64,000 nucleotides of DNA from Novosphingobium sp. TH158 (lineage in GTDB: Bacteria; Pseudomonadota; Alphaproteobacteria; Sphingomonadales; Sphingomonadaceae). Made by a program: the position numbers and the translations under genes. The DNA lies in NCBI RefSeq assembly GCF_002855555.1, contig NZ_PKRT01000002.1, forward strand, positions 248,001 to 312,000, in the 5' to 3' direction. A model generated the notes under the pieces. The model ran no database searches. It worked only from the letters and a program-made list of their open reading frames with translations, and was not told the origin of the DNA. This document shows positions 35,035 through 43,554 of this stretch, one piece after another. Every line of letters starts with the position of its first letter. The first letter of the stretch is position 1.

Positions 35035-35960
35035 CAGGCGCGGCCTCCATCGCCCTTGCCCAGCGCATCCTTGACCAGTTCGCCGATGCCGCCGACCGAG
35101 CCGATCAGTTGCGTCGCCTCCACAGGGAACAGGATGGTCTTGGCGTTGGGCGAAGTGGCGAACTGGCTGACCGCGTCGGTATATTTCTGCGCGATGAAGT
35201 AGTTGAGCGCCTGGGTGCCGGACTTGGCGACGGCTTCCGAGACCATGAGGGTGGCCTTCGCCTCGGCCTCTGCCTCGCGCTCGCGCGCTTCGGCATCGCG
35301 GAATGCGGCTTCCTTGCGGCCCTCGGCGGAGAGGATCTGGCTCTGCTTTTCGCCCTCGGCGCGCAGGATTTCGGCAGCGCGCAGGCCCTCGGCCTCAAGG
35401 ATCTGGGCGCGCTTTTCGCGCTCGGCCTTCATCTGGCGGGCCATGGCATTGGAGATATCAGCCGGCGGGCGGATGTCCTTGATCTCCACGCGGGTGATCT
35501 TCACCCCCCAGGGCGAGGTCGCATGATCGACCACCGCAAGCAGCTTGGCATTGATCTCGTCGCGCTTGGACAGCGTTTCATCGAGGTCCATCGAGCCCAT
35601 CACGGTGCGCAGGTTGGTGGTCGTCAGCTGCATGATCGCGACGTAGAGGTTCGCCACCTCGTAGGCTGCCTTGCCGGCATCGAGCACCTGGAAGAACACC
35701 ACGGCATCGACGCCGACCATGGCGTTGTCCTTGGTGATGATCTCCTGCCCCGGAATGTCCAGCACCTGCTCCATCATGTTGACCTTGTGGCCAACGCGAT
35801 CGACGAAGGGCACGATCACATGCAGACCCGGCTGGGCGGCGAGGGTGTATCGGCCAAGTCGCTCGATGGTATAGACATAGCCCTGCCGCACGACGCGAAC
35901 GCCCATCAGCAGGAACAGCACCACCAGTACCACCAGCGCCAGCAGCGTTTCGCCCATCAT
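35034..35960 (-). CDS. SPFH/stomatin-like membrane protein (QmcA-like)
   Basis: The protein has 308 residues. One N-terminal transmembrane helix (ALVVLVVLFLLMGV) precedes a band-7 domain (QGYVYTIERLGRYTL) and a long Ala/Glu-rich coiled coil (about 190-245). It assembles membrane microdomain complexes with NfeD. The chain SPFH, nfeD, msrB, PBP runs in one direction. Start at the first of two adjacent ATGs. Confidence 0.92.
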   Translation of the reverse strand: MMGETLLALVVLVVLFLLMGVRVVRQGYVYTIERLGRYTLAAQPGLHVIVPFVDRVGHKVNMMEQVLDIPGQEIITKDNAMVGVDAVVFFQVLDAGKAAYEVANLYVAIMQLTTTNLRTVMGSMDLDETLSKRDEINAKLLAVVDHATSPWGVKITRVEIKDIRPPADISNAMARQMKAEREKRAQILEAEGLRAAEILRAEGEKQSQILSAEGRKEAAFRDAEAREREAEAEAKATLMVSEAVAKSGTQALNYFIAQKYTDAVSQFATSPNAKTILFPVEATQLIGSVGGIGELVKDALGKGDGGRA

Positions 35961-36049
35961 ACCCTCCTATTGCCTTGAAACGCCATGCTATCGCAGCAGG
36001 CGCCACTCGCAAGCGGAATCGGAAAAACCCCTAGGCGCAGTGGTGCCGG

Positions 36050-36910
36050 TCAGAGCCGGGCGTAAAGCGCCAGCAGCCGGGCAAAGGCGCGATCGGCCTC
36101 TGCCTTGTTGTAGACGGGGGAGTCCGGCACGGTCCAGCCGTGGTCGCCGCCATAGACTTCGATCTCCGCCTCGACTCGGGCTGCGGCGGCTGCAGCCTTC
36201 AGCGCGTCCTTTTCCCCCGGCGCGCGGGCATCGTCATTGCGGGCGATGGCGAAGAGGTAGCCTGCCTTGGTGCTCTTGAGCAGCTGGCTGGGACTGTCCG
36301 GCTTGTCGCCCACCAGCCCGCCGCCATGGAACGAAGCGGCTGCGCGCACGCGATCGGGGGCGGCGGCGGCGGTGCGGACGGTGAACGGGCCACCCATGCA
36401 ATAGCCCTGGCTGCCGATGCCGCGCCTGGGGTTCACCGCTTTTTGCCGGTCAAGCCAGGCGACGAATGCCTTGGCATCGCGGGCAACGCCTTCGGGAGTT
36501 ACCGTGGCGATCATCGGCTTGAGCTTTGCCTGCCCTTCGGGCGTGCGCCATTCGGAAAAGCTGTTCAACACCGGGGCCTTGCCTGCGCGGTAGTACTGGT
36601 TGACCACCAGCACCGCATATCCGTGCGCCGCGAGCTGCCGCGCCATGGCATATTTCGCCTCGCGCGCGCCGCCGATGTCCGGCCAGAAGATCACCCCGGG
36701 ATGCCTGCCCTTCGCCGGGTGGACGAACAGGCAATCGCAAGAACCGTCGGCCGTGGGCACCATGACCTTCGCCTCGGCCAGCGCCTTGCCCTTGGCGAAC
36801 GCGGCGGCACCACCGCTGCCTGCGGCGACCACCGCAGCGCCGCTCGCCAGTCCGAAGGCCCGCCGCGAAAGGGCGGCCTGTTCCGCTTCGAGGGTGAAGT
36901 CATCGCACAT
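36050..36910 (-). CDS. Tat-exported dienelactone hydrolase-family protein
   Basis: The protein has 286 residues. An N-terminal twin-Arg signal (SRRAFGLASGAAVVAAGSG) precedes an alpha/beta-hydrolase domain. The catalytic Cys is in GYCMGG, Asp in ARNDDAR and His in GDHGW, as in dienelactone hydrolases. The natural substrate is unknown. It is divergent from the phosphatase-like gene by about 50 bp. Confidence 0.85.
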   Translation of the reverse strand: MCDDFTLEAEQAALSRRAFGLASGAAVVAAGSGGAAAFAKGKALAEAKVMVPTADGSCDCLFVHPAKGRHPGVIFWPDIGGAREAKYAMARQLAAHGYAVLVVNQYYRAGKAPVLNSFSEWRTPEGQAKLKPMIATVTPEGVARDAKAFVAWLDRQKAVNPRRGIGSQGYCMGGPFTVRTAAAAPDRVRAAASFHGGGLVGDKPDSPSQLLKSTKAGYLFAIARNDDARAPGEKDALKAAAAAARVEAEIEVYGGDHGWTVPDSPVYNKAEADRAFARLLALYARL

Positions 36911-36962
36911 GGCAGCAAGTCTCCCGATGGTTTCGCGCGTAACTTATGATAACCGGGCAGAC

Positions 36963-37439
36963 ATGCAAGCCGATCCCGATCACATTGCCTGCTGGCAGCG
37001 CCTGTCGGACACGATAACCACCTCGGGCCATATCGAGCCGGCAGGCGTCGCGGCGCTTGCCGCGCTGGGCGTGCGACACGTGATCAACCTTGCCATGCCG
37101 GATCATCCGCAGGTCATGCCCGATGCGGCAGAGCGCCTTGCCGCGCACGGCATCGGCCATACCCACATCCCGATTCCGTTTGATGCGCCGCGGAACGAGC
37201 ATTTCGCCGCCTTCTGCGATGCGCTGGCCACCACCCCGCGTCCGCTGCACGTCCATTGCATCCTCAACTGGCGCGTTTCCGCCTGCTTCTATCGCTGGCA
37301 CCGCGAGATAAGGGGCATGGATGAAGGCGCGGCGCGGGTGCTGATGGCGCAGCAGTGGCAGCCCGAAATCACCGACTATCCCGGCGCGGAGGCCTGGGCG
37401 CGGTTCATTGCCGGGAATGCCGATCAGCCGGCGGGGTAG
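36963..37439 (+). CDS. Tyrosine-phosphatase-like protein (PTP/DUF442 type)
   Basis: The protein has 158 residues from ATG 36963. The core contains HVHCILNWRVSA, a Cys-containing P-loop of the form C-x4-R rather than the usual C-x5-R, as seen in beta-lactamase-hydrolase-like phosphatase-fold proteins. No substrate can be assigned. The frame extends upstream of the ATG but lies antisense to the dienelactone hydrolase gene. Confidence 0.7.
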   Translation: MQADPDHIACWQRLSDTITTSGHIEPAGVAALAALGVRHVINLAMPDHPQVMPDAAERLAAHGIGHTHIPIPFDAPRNEHFAAFCDALATTPRPLHVHCILNWRVSACFYRWHREIRGMDEGAARVLMAQQWQPEITDYPGAEAWARFIAGNADQPAG

Positions 37440-37822
37440 TTCAGCTCGATCGTGATCCCGTTAGGGTCGGTCAACATGATCTGCCGCAGCCCGGCGATCC
37501 CGTCGTTGACCCGCATGGTCATGCCCAGCGCGGCGATCCGGTCCTGCGCCTCGCGAAAGCCTTCGCACCGGAAGGCGACATGGTGGACGGCGCCAGTGGG
37601 CTCTCCCACGCGATGGTCAGTGCCATAGTTCGCCAGCGTGCCCTTTACGACGACGTGGACGCCGGGATGCCCGGTTTCGTCGTAAAGCCAGGTGCCCTGA
37701 TAGCCATGCTGCTCCGCCGGGGAGCGGCCCGCCTTCATGCCCAGGGCCCCATCGTAGAAGGCAATGGTGGCGGCCAGGTCCTCGGTCAGGATGTTGACGT
37801 GATCGAGCCCTTTGACCGCCAT
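37424..37822 (-). CDS. Glyoxalase/VOC-superfamily protein
   Basis: The protein has 132 residues. The paired beta-alpha-beta-beta-beta motifs of the vicinal-oxygen-chelate fold are visible with KGLDHVNILTEDLAATIAFY near the N-terminus and LTDPNGITIELNY at the end (metal-binding His and Glu). The specific reaction is unknown. It overlaps the phosphatase-like gene end by 16 bp on the opposite strand and is 5 bp downstream of the nitronate monooxygenase gene. Confidence 0.85.
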   Translation of the reverse strand: MAVKGLDHVNILTEDLAATIAFYDGALGMKAGRSPAEQHGYQGTWLYDETGHPGVHVVVKGTLANYGTDHRVGEPTGAVHHVAFRCEGFREAQDRIAALGMTMRVNDGIAGLRQIMLTDPNGITIELNYPAG

Positions 37823-37827
37823 GGCGC

Positions 37828-38832
37828 TTACCTCCGGCTGAGCGCTGCCTCGCATTCGCCCATCAGCGTGGCGATGATCTCGGCAACGGGTTCTTCCGCG
37901 GTCACCATGCCGACCGACTGGCCCGCCATCAAGGAGCCGTTTTCGACATCGCCATCGATCACTGCGCGGCGCAGGGCACCGGCCCAGAAGTGCTCGATCT
38001 GCAACTGCGCTTCGCCCATCTCGATCTTGCCTTCATCGAGCAGCTTGGCGACCTCGACCTGCTTGGCGGTGAATTCCTCGGTGCCCTTATTCTTGAGCGC
38101 GCGGACCGGGATCACCGGCAGGCGCGGGTCCACCTGCACCGAGGCGACCGCATCGCGGGCATTGGCGCGGAAGAAGGCCTTCTTGAAATCGGGATGGGCG
38201 ATCGATTCCGTCGCGCAGGCAAAGCGGGTGCCAAGCTGCACGCCGCTGGCGCCCATCTCCAGGTAGCTTGCCATCATGTCGCCCCGGCCGATGCCCCCGG
38301 CGACGAAGACGACATGGTCTTCCGCCAATGCCGGCAGGAATTCCTGCGCGAGGACCGAGGTGGCTACCGGGCCGATATGGCCGCCCGCCTCGCTGCCTTC
38401 GATCACCAGCGCGTCAGCACCCGAACGCAGCAGCTTCTTGGCCAGCGCCAGCGTAGGCGCGAACACCAGCACCTTGGCTCCGAAAGCCTTGATCGCCTCG
38501 ACCGAGCCCTTGGGCGGAATGCCGCCGGCAAGCACGACATGGCCGACCTTGTGCTTCGCGCAGACGCCGATCAGGTCGAACAGGCCGGGATGCATGGTGA
38601 TGAGGTTCACGCCGAAGGGCTTGCCGGTCAGCGCCTTGGTCGCGGCAATCTCGGCATCGAGCAGTTCGGGCGTCATCGCGCCGCAGGCGATCACGCCGAA
38701 ACCGCCGGCATTGCTGATTGCGGAAACGAGATTGCGTTCCGAAACCCACGACATGGCCCCGCAAAGGATCGCGTGCTCGCTGCCCAGGAATTCGATGCCG
38801 CGCTGCATCAGCGCATGGGTCTTGTCGTACAC
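37828..38832 (-). CDS. Nitronate monooxygenase (2-nitropropane dioxygenase) family
   Basis: The protein has 334 residues when started at GTG 38832, which has a GGGGG-rich ribosome site. The TIM-barrel FMN protein shows CGAMSWVSERNLVSAISNAGGFGVIACGAM at the start, EGSEAGGHIG (active-site His region), AGGIGRGDMMASYLEMGASGVQLGT and the phosphate-binding loop. It oxidises nitronates with FMN and oxygen. An ATG at 38874 would extend it by 14 residues. Confidence 0.9.
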   Translation of the reverse strand: MYDKTHALMQRGIEFLGSEHAILCGAMSWVSERNLVSAISNAGGFGVIACGAMTPELLDAEIAATKALTGKPFGVNLITMHPGLFDLIGVCAKHKVGHVVLAGGIPPKGSVEAIKAFGAKVLVFAPTLALAKKLLRSGADALVIEGSEAGGHIGPVATSVLAQEFLPALAEDHVVFVAGGIGRGDMMASYLEMGASGVQLGTRFACATESIAHPDFKKAFFRANARDAVASVQVDPRLPVIPVRALKNKGTEEFTAKQVEVAKLLDEGKIEMGEAQLQIEHFWAGALRRAVIDGDVENGSLMAGQSVGMVTAEEPVAEIIATLMGECEAALSRR

Positions 38833-38955
38833 GTGAAGTCCCCCCGAAATCGGTCGTCGCGCGCCTATAGGCAAGCAATCGCCCCGCGCCTAGCCCCGAG
38901 CGTCTGCCGGCGCAGTGCCTTTGCGCTGAAACCCCTGCTTTCCCTAGCGTCAATC

Positions 38956-39140
38956 CGGAGCGGAGGTGCGGGCGGAAGAAAAAGGGAATCCGTCCCCCTG
39001 ACCGCACGGGTCAACGCAAAGGCGGTGCGGCCGGCACCGATCCGTGGTTCAGCGGGGTTGTTCCGAAGCCACGGGCGAAAAGCCCGGGCCCGTCGGGTCG
39101 CCCCCGCCCATGGCCCCCCATGGGCGGGGTTATTTCTTTT
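38956..39140 (+). ncRNA. Candidate structured noncoding RNA
   Basis: This GC-rich stretch between nitronate monooxygenase and lysC contains many self-complementary stems: GGGCGG with CCGTCC around 38970, TGACC with GGTCA at 38999-39012, GGTGC with GCACC near 39025-39038, and CCGTGG with CCACGG near 39042-39072. It ends in the perfect 12-bp terminator at 39102-39129. A weak promoter-like pair TTGCGC (38921-38926) and CTAGCG (38944-38949), 17 bp apart, precedes it. No coding frame fits. I could not match it to 6S RNA, SRP RNA, RNase P RNA, tmRNA or the SAM and cobalamin riboswitches, so its class is unknown. Confidence 0.5.
39102..39140 (+). terminator. Strong Rho-independent terminator
   Basis: CCCCGCCCATGG and CCATGGGCGGGG form a perfect 12-bp stem around CCCC, followed by TTATTTCTTTT on the plus strand. 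No plus-strand gene upstream needs it, which supports a separate transcript. The same hairpin lies just after the lysC stop, but there is no T-tract in that direction. Confidence 0.8.
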
Positions 39141-39149
39141 CCGGCAGGA

Positions 39150-40418
39150 TCAGGCCGCTTCGTCAGCCGAATCGAGGCCATAGGCGGTGTGCAGCACGCG
39201 GACGGCCAGTTCGGTTTCGTCCTCGTCGATCAGCACCGAAACCTTGATCTCGCTGGTTGAGATCGCCTGGATGTTGATGCCGCGATCCGCAAGGCTGCGG
39301 AACATGGTGGAAGCAACGCCCGCGTGGCTCTTCATGCCGACGCCGACGACCGAGATCTTCGCCACCTTGCTGTCGGCGATCAGGCGGTAATAGCCGATGG
39401 CTTCCTTCTGCGCTTCCAGCAGGGCCTGCGTGCGGGCAAGGTCTGCGCCCGGCACGGTGAAGGTCACGTCGGTCTCGCCCTTGTCCTTGGCGACGTTCTG
39501 GATGATCATGTCGACATTGATGTTCGCCGCCGCAAGCGGGCTGAAAATGGCAGCGACCGCGCCGGGACGGTCGGCAATGCGGGTAAGCGTGATCTTGGCT
39601 TCGTTCTTGTCGGCAGCGATGCCGGTGATCAGCTGGCGTTCCATTTCAAGTCCTTCCAGTTCGTCGTCCGAGACGATCATGGTTCCCGGGATGGTATCGG
39701 CGGCGGGGGCATCATCGTCGATGAAGCTCGACAGCACCTGCACGCGCACCTTTTCCTTCATGGCGAGGCTGACCGAGCGGGTCTGCAGCACCTTCGAGCC
39801 GACCGAGGCCAGCTCGAGCATTTCCTCGTAGGTCACGTACTTCAGCTTGCGCGCCTTGGCGACGATGCGCGGGTCGGTGGTGTAGACACCGTCGACATCG
39901 GTGTAGATGTCGCAGCGATCAGCACCGATCGCGGCCGCAACCGCCACGGCCGAGGTATCGGAACCGCCGCGGCCCAGCGTGGTCACGCGGTTGCCTGCCG
40001 TCAGCCCCTGGAAGCCGGGGATCACCGCGATTTCGCCAGACGCCATCGAGGCGAGCAGTTCATCGCTGTCGATGCTTTCGATGCGAGCCTTCGAATGGGC
40101 ATCGTCGGTACGCACCGGCAGCTGCCAGCCAAGCCACGAGCGCGATTTCGCGCCCAGCGCCTGCAGGTGCATGGCGAGAAGGCCCGCTGTGACCTGTTCG
40201 CCGCTGGCGACGACAACGTCATACTCGGCGGGATCGTAAAGCGGGTTAGCCTCGCGGCAAAAGTTCACCAGCCGGTCAGTCTCGCCCGACATGGCCGAAA
40301 CGACCACGGCCACTTCATGCCCCGCCGCCTGCTGGCGCTGGACAATCCGCGCCACGCGGCGGATGCGCTCCGTACCGGCCATGGACGTGCCGCCGAATTT
40401 CATCACGATGCGGGCCAA
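39150..40418 (-). CDS. lysC: Aspartate kinase
   Basis: The protein has 422 residues and phosphorylates aspartate at the entry to lysine, methionine and threonine synthesis. It begins MARIVMKFGGTSMAGTERI (the KFGGTS signature) and carries two C-terminal ACT domains (ITGIAADKNEAKITLTRIADRPG and SHAGVASTMFRSLADRGINI), likely feedback-inhibition sites. An internal start for a small subunit is possible. It is divergent from ubiG by 85 bp. Confidence 0.95.
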   Translation of the reverse strand: MARIVMKFGGTSMAGTERIRRVARIVQRQQAAGHEVAVVVSAMSGETDRLVNFCREANPLYDPAEYDVVVASGEQVTAGLLAMHLQALGAKSRSWLGWQLPVRTDDAHSKARIESIDSDELLASMASGEIAVIPGFQGLTAGNRVTTLGRGGSDTSAVAVAAAIGADRCDIYTDVDGVYTTDPRIVAKARKLKYVTYEEMLELASVGSKVLQTRSVSLAMKEKVRVQVLSSFIDDDAPAADTIPGTMIVSDDELEGLEMERQLITGIAADKNEAKITLTRIADRPGAVAAIFSPLAAANINVDMIIQNVAKDKGETDVTFTVPGADLARTQALLEAQKEAIGYYRLIADSKVAKISVVGVGMKSHAGVASTMFRSLADRGINIQAISTSEIKVSVLIDEDETELAVRVLHTAYGLDSADEAA

Positions 40419-40503
40419 GATACGGCTCCTTCGAAAACCACTGTCGCAAAGAATCTTGCGCGGTACCTTGCCCCGCGCGGCGGGGGCGCTTTAGGAAGCA
40501 AGC

Positions 40504-41232
40504 ATGGCTAATGCAACCACGATCAAACCCGAGGAAGCGGCGCATTTCGGCAGGCTTGCGGCGGACTGGTGGGACCCGAAGGGCTCCTCCGCCATGCTTC
40601 ACCGGCTTAACCCGGTGCGCCTCGGCTTCCTGCGCGAGGCGATCGATGCTCACTGGGGCACCGATTCCCGCGCGATTCGTCCGCTGGCGGGCATGCGCGT
40701 GCTTGACGTGGGCTGCGGCGCGGGCCTGCTGTGCGAGCCGCTGGCCCGGCTGGGCGGGACAGTAACCGGGGTTGACGCGGCAGAAGAAAACATTGCCGTG
40801 GCAAAGGCGCACGCAGCTGGCGCCGGGCTGGCGATCGACTATCGCTGCGGCGAGATCGGCGCCTTGGGCCTGTCAGGCCATGATCTTGTCACTGCCATGG
40901 AAGTGATCGAGCACGTGGCAGACAAGCCCGCCTTCATCGCCGCGCTGGCAAAGGCGCTCAGCCCCGGCGGGCTGATGGTGCTTTCCTGCCCGAACCGCAC
41001 GCCGCAATCCCGGCTGCTGCTGGTCGAGGGCGCAGAACGGCTGGGCATGGTGCCGCGCGGCACGCACCACTGGGATGATTTCGTCACCCCCGACGAACTG
41101 CGCGAACTTCTCGGCCAGGCCGGTCTTGCCATGGGCCAGCCGCGCGGCATCGCCTGGTCGCCGGCGAAGGGCCTTCACCTTTCGGGCGACATGGCGCTCA
41201 ACTTTATCGTGACGGCTCGGGCGAAAGCATGA
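40504..41232 (+). CDS. ubiG: Ubiquinone biosynthesis O-methyltransferase
   Basis: The protein has 242 residues and methylates hydroxyl groups in ubiquinone synthesis. The SAM-binding motif VLDVGCGAGLLCEPLA and the N-terminal AHFGRLAADWWDPKGSSAMLHRLNPVRL are characteristic of UbiG. It is divergent from lysC. Its 3' end overlaps the end of the minus-strand exported protein gene by 29 bp. Confidence 0.95.
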   Translation: MANATTIKPEEAAHFGRLAADWWDPKGSSAMLHRLNPVRLGFLREAIDAHWGTDSRAIRPLAGMRVLDVGCGAGLLCEPLARLGGTVTGVDAAEENIAVAKAHAAGAGLAIDYRCGEIGALGLSGHDLVTAMEVIEHVADKPAFIAALAKALSPGGLMVLSCPNRTPQSRLLLVEGAERLGMVPRGTHHWDDFVTPDELRELLGQAGLAMGQPRGIAWSPAKGLHLSGDMALNFIVTARAKA

Positions 41233-41854
41233 AGCGCGGCGGCACGAAGCTGCGCTGAAGCGTGGCGCGATCGAACAGCCGGCCCTTGGGCAAGGTCTTT
41301 TCCAGCGCCACGATACGCATTTCCAGCACCGGCTTGTCGGGCTTGTCCTCGGGCGCGATGACGCTGGCGACGATTACGCCCTGCTGGTTCACATCGTAGC
41401 TGCGCACCAGTCCGGCACCCCACAACCGCACCCGGTCAACCTCGCCAAAGGCGGACGGATGCTTGCCCAGCCAGGCGACCTTGCGGATGCTTTCGTCATA
41501 GGCGATCCCGCAGGCGGTGCTGGCCACGCGCTCACCGGTCCGGGTGGTTCGCTCGATCAGCGAAAAGTGCGCACCCGATTTGGTGGCGCAGTTGGCAACC
41601 AGACGGTCATGCGGGGTTTCCACCCGGTGGCGGTAGCCGGAATTGAACTCGGCAGACCATTCCTCCATCGGGTCCGCACCTTTCAGCCGGATCACGTTCC
41701 AGAAATAGGCGGCATAGGTGGCGCGGGTCGTCTTGGAGCGCCCGATCACCTCGCGTGCGCGCGCCTCGTCGCTGCCATCCGGCGCGGCGGCAGCGGCCGG
41801 CACGGCGCCAAGCGCCAGCAGGGCGGCACCAAGGGCGAGGCGCAGGCGGCTCAC
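41204..41854 (-). CDS. Exported protein of unknown function
   Basis: The protein has 216 residues from GTG 41854, with a signal peptide ending AAAAA. The rest is a soluble domain with one Cys pair (NCATKSGAHFSL and STACGIAYDE). I recognise no family. Its GTG start overlaps the stop of the small membrane protein gene (GTGA), so the two are probably translated together. Confidence 0.7.
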   Translation of the reverse strand: MSRLRLALGAALLALGAVPAAAAAPDGSDEARAREVIGRSKTTRATYAAYFWNVIRLKGADPMEEWSAEFNSGYRHRVETPHDRLVANCATKSGAHFSLIERTTRTGERVASTACGIAYDESIRKVAWLGKHPSAFGEVDRVRLWGAGLVRSYDVNQQGVIVASVIAPEDKPDKPVLEMRIVALEKTLPKGRLFDRATLQRSFVPPRFMLSPEPSR

Positions 41855-42051
41855 TTCGGCGTCATCGCGATCAGCGCCGTGCTCAGCACGGTGGCGGCGA
41901 TGAACATCGTCCACGACCAGTAGAAACCGACGCCCTGGATCGTCTCATGCGTGATGTAGAGATAGCCGCCCTTGGAACGGGCCGAGCCGAAAATCGCGCA
42001 GACCACCAGCGTCAGGATGCCGCCGACAGTCGCCCCTTTGAACAAGTCCAT
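41851..42051 (-). CDS. Small integral membrane protein
   Basis: The product has 66 residues with two hydrophobic helices (GGILTLVVCAIFG and WTMFIAATVLSTALIAM). The function is unknown. It overlaps the exported-protein gene start by 4 bp and lies about 50 bp after the nicotinamide riboside kinase gene. Confidence 0.75.
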   Translation of the reverse strand: MDLFKGATVGGILTLVVCAIFGSARSKGGYLYITHETIQGVGFYWSWTMFIAATVLSTALIAMTPK

Positions 42052-42104
42052 GATCGAGTGCTCCGCTTGGGCTTGGGATATGCAATCGCGTTAGGGCGAA
42101 AAGG

Positions 42105-42620
42105 TCAAGAATTTACCAGCAGGGCGCTGATCGCTGCACGCGCTGCCGCTTCGCGTTCCTGCCAGTTGCCGCCGATGCGGACGAAGGGCACCCCGGTATC
42201 GAGAAGCACCTTTTCGGCCAGACCGGCAAAGCGTTGGCGCGCCTGATCTTCGTCGAAAAAGCGGGTGCCATCGTCCACCCAGGGCACTTCAGGCGAAAAC
42301 AGCAGGTAGAGATCGGCCTTGGGCCAGTGCAATAGCGAAGGCGGCACCTGCCCGAACAGCATCTGCGCCCAGGCGGCGGTCATCAGCTGGTCGGTATCGA
42401 GGATCAGCAGTTCCGGCTGCGCCATCTCCGCCTGCCGCACTGCTTCTGCCTGTCCCTCGGCAATGGCCAGCAAGTCCGCCATGGACAGGTCCGTGCCGTG
42501 CTCCTCGCAATAGGTGCGGCCATATTCCGGCACCCAGGGCCAACCTTTCTCGCGCGAAAGGCGCTCGGCCAGGACCGACTTGCCGGTGCTTTCCGCGCCA
42601 TGGAAGCAGACGCGGATCAT
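42105..42620 (-). CDS. Nicotinamide riboside kinase-like AAA ATPase (NadR-type)
   Basis: The protein has 171 residues from ATG 42620. Walker A is FHGAESTGKSVLAERLS near the N-terminus, a NadR-like kinase feature, and the middle carries ILDTDQLMTAAW. It would phosphorylate nicotinamide riboside to NMN after import. The start overlaps pnuC by 4 bp, which supports the assignment. Confidence 0.85.
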   Translation of the reverse strand: MIRVCFHGAESTGKSVLAERLSREKGWPWVPEYGRTYCEEHGTDLSMADLLAIAEGQAEAVRQAEMAQPELLILDTDQLMTAAWAQMLFGQVPPSLLHWPKADLYLLFSPEVPWVDDGTRFFDEDQARQRFAGLAEKVLLDTGVPFVRIGGNWQEREAAARAAISALLVNS

Positions 42621-43210
42621 GCCGGCACCGCCCTTGCCCTCTCCGCGGCGATCCATTCCCTCAGGCCAATCAGGCTCATCACCAGGAAGCCCCCGTACAG
42701 TCCTGCCGTGGGTTCAAGGTCGCGGTAGATGTAGAGGCCGATGGAGGCGAGATCGATCACGATCCACAGCACCCAGTTCTCGATACGCCGGAAGGCGAGC
42801 AGAAGCTGCGCGCCCACGCTGAACACGGCGATCGGCGTATCGATCCAGGGCATCGAAGCCGTGGTCCACTTTGCCATTGCCCAGCTGAGGTTCAGGCTGA
42901 TCGCCGCCATGGCAAAGAGCCAGACCCAGCGGCTGCGCCAGTCCAGCCAGCCGACGTCCACCCGGCTGCCCTCTCCGCCCACCCGCAGCCAGAGCCACCA
43001 GCCCCAGCCCTGCGCGACGAAGAAGAACACCTGCAGCACCGATTCCGCGTAGAGCCGCTGTTCCCAGAAGATGAAGAAGTAGAGCGAGACCATCACCAGC
43101 CCGAACAGATAGTTCCAGTGGCTGCGGAAGATCAGGAAAGCGATGTTGAGCACGCCGAAGCCGGCGGCGACCCATTCGATCTGCGAAAGGAGCTGCGGAT
43201 CGAAGCTCAT
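42617..43210 (-). CDS. pnuC: Nicotinamide riboside transporter PnuC
   Basis: The protein has 197 residues with about seven membrane helices. Motifs NYLFGLVMVSLYFFIFWEQRLYAE and WIVIDLASIGLYIYRDL are typical of PnuC. It overlaps the kinase downstream and the ArsC-like gene upstream by 4 bp each, forming a tight NAD-salvage cluster. Confidence 0.92.
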   Translation of the reverse strand: MSFDPQLLSQIEWVAAGFGVLNIAFLIFRSHWNYLFGLVMVSLYFFIFWEQRLYAESVLQVFFFVAQGWGWWLWLRVGGEGSRVDVGWLDWRSRWVWLFAMAAISLNLSWAMAKWTTASMPWIDTPIAVFSVGAQLLLAFRRIENWVLWIVIDLASIGLYIYRDLEPTAGLYGGFLVMSLIGLREWIAAERARAVPA

Positions 43211-43554
43211 GCCAGGGCGGCGGCCCAGTCATCGGGCTTGAAACCCACCAGCAGCCCGCCCTTGTGCTCCACGATCGGGCGCTTGATGCAGCTGGGATTG
43301 GCCACCATCAGCGCCACGGCCCGCCCCTCGTCCAGCCCCTCGCGGTCAGCCTCGGGCAACTTGCGGAATGTGGTTCCGGCGCGGTTGAGCACCTTTTCCC
43401 ACCCGGCCACCTTGCACCAGCTAGCAAGCTGATCCGCATCGGCCCCGGCCTTCTTGTAGTCATGAAAGGCATGGGCGATGCCCTGCCCGTCCAGCCAGGC
43501 GCGCGCCTTTTTCACCGTGTCGCAATTGGGAATGCCGTAAAGCGTGACCGTCAC
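43207..43554 (-). CDS. ArsC/Spx-family protein (YffB-like)
   Basis: The protein has 115 residues, starting GTG. The N-terminus MTVTLYGIPNCDTVKKARAWL carries one Cys (the thioredoxin-fold active site with C-x-x-x-K rather than C-x-x-C), followed by the helical C-terminal domain (CIKRPIVEH). It is similar to YffB and arsenate reductase folds; arsenate reduction is not established. Confidence 0.88.
   Translation of the reverse strand: MTVTLYGIPNCDTVKKARAWLDGQGIAHAFHDYKKAGADADQLASWCKVAGWEKVLNRAGTTFRKLPEADREGLDEGRAVALMVANPSCIKRPIVEHKGGLLVGFKPDDWAAALA

Noticed and set aside
38960..39080. Cobalamin riboswitch
   Set aside because: A short GGTGC and GGGAATCCG resemblance exists, but the conserved central CCCCGCAACTGT box and GCCACTG are missing and no plus-strand gene follows.
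38956..39140. 6S RNA, SRP RNA or RNase P RNA
   Set aside because: The SRP GGTCAGG...GGAAGG loop, the RNase P GAGGAAAGTCC box and a 6S-like long rod with central bubble were not found.
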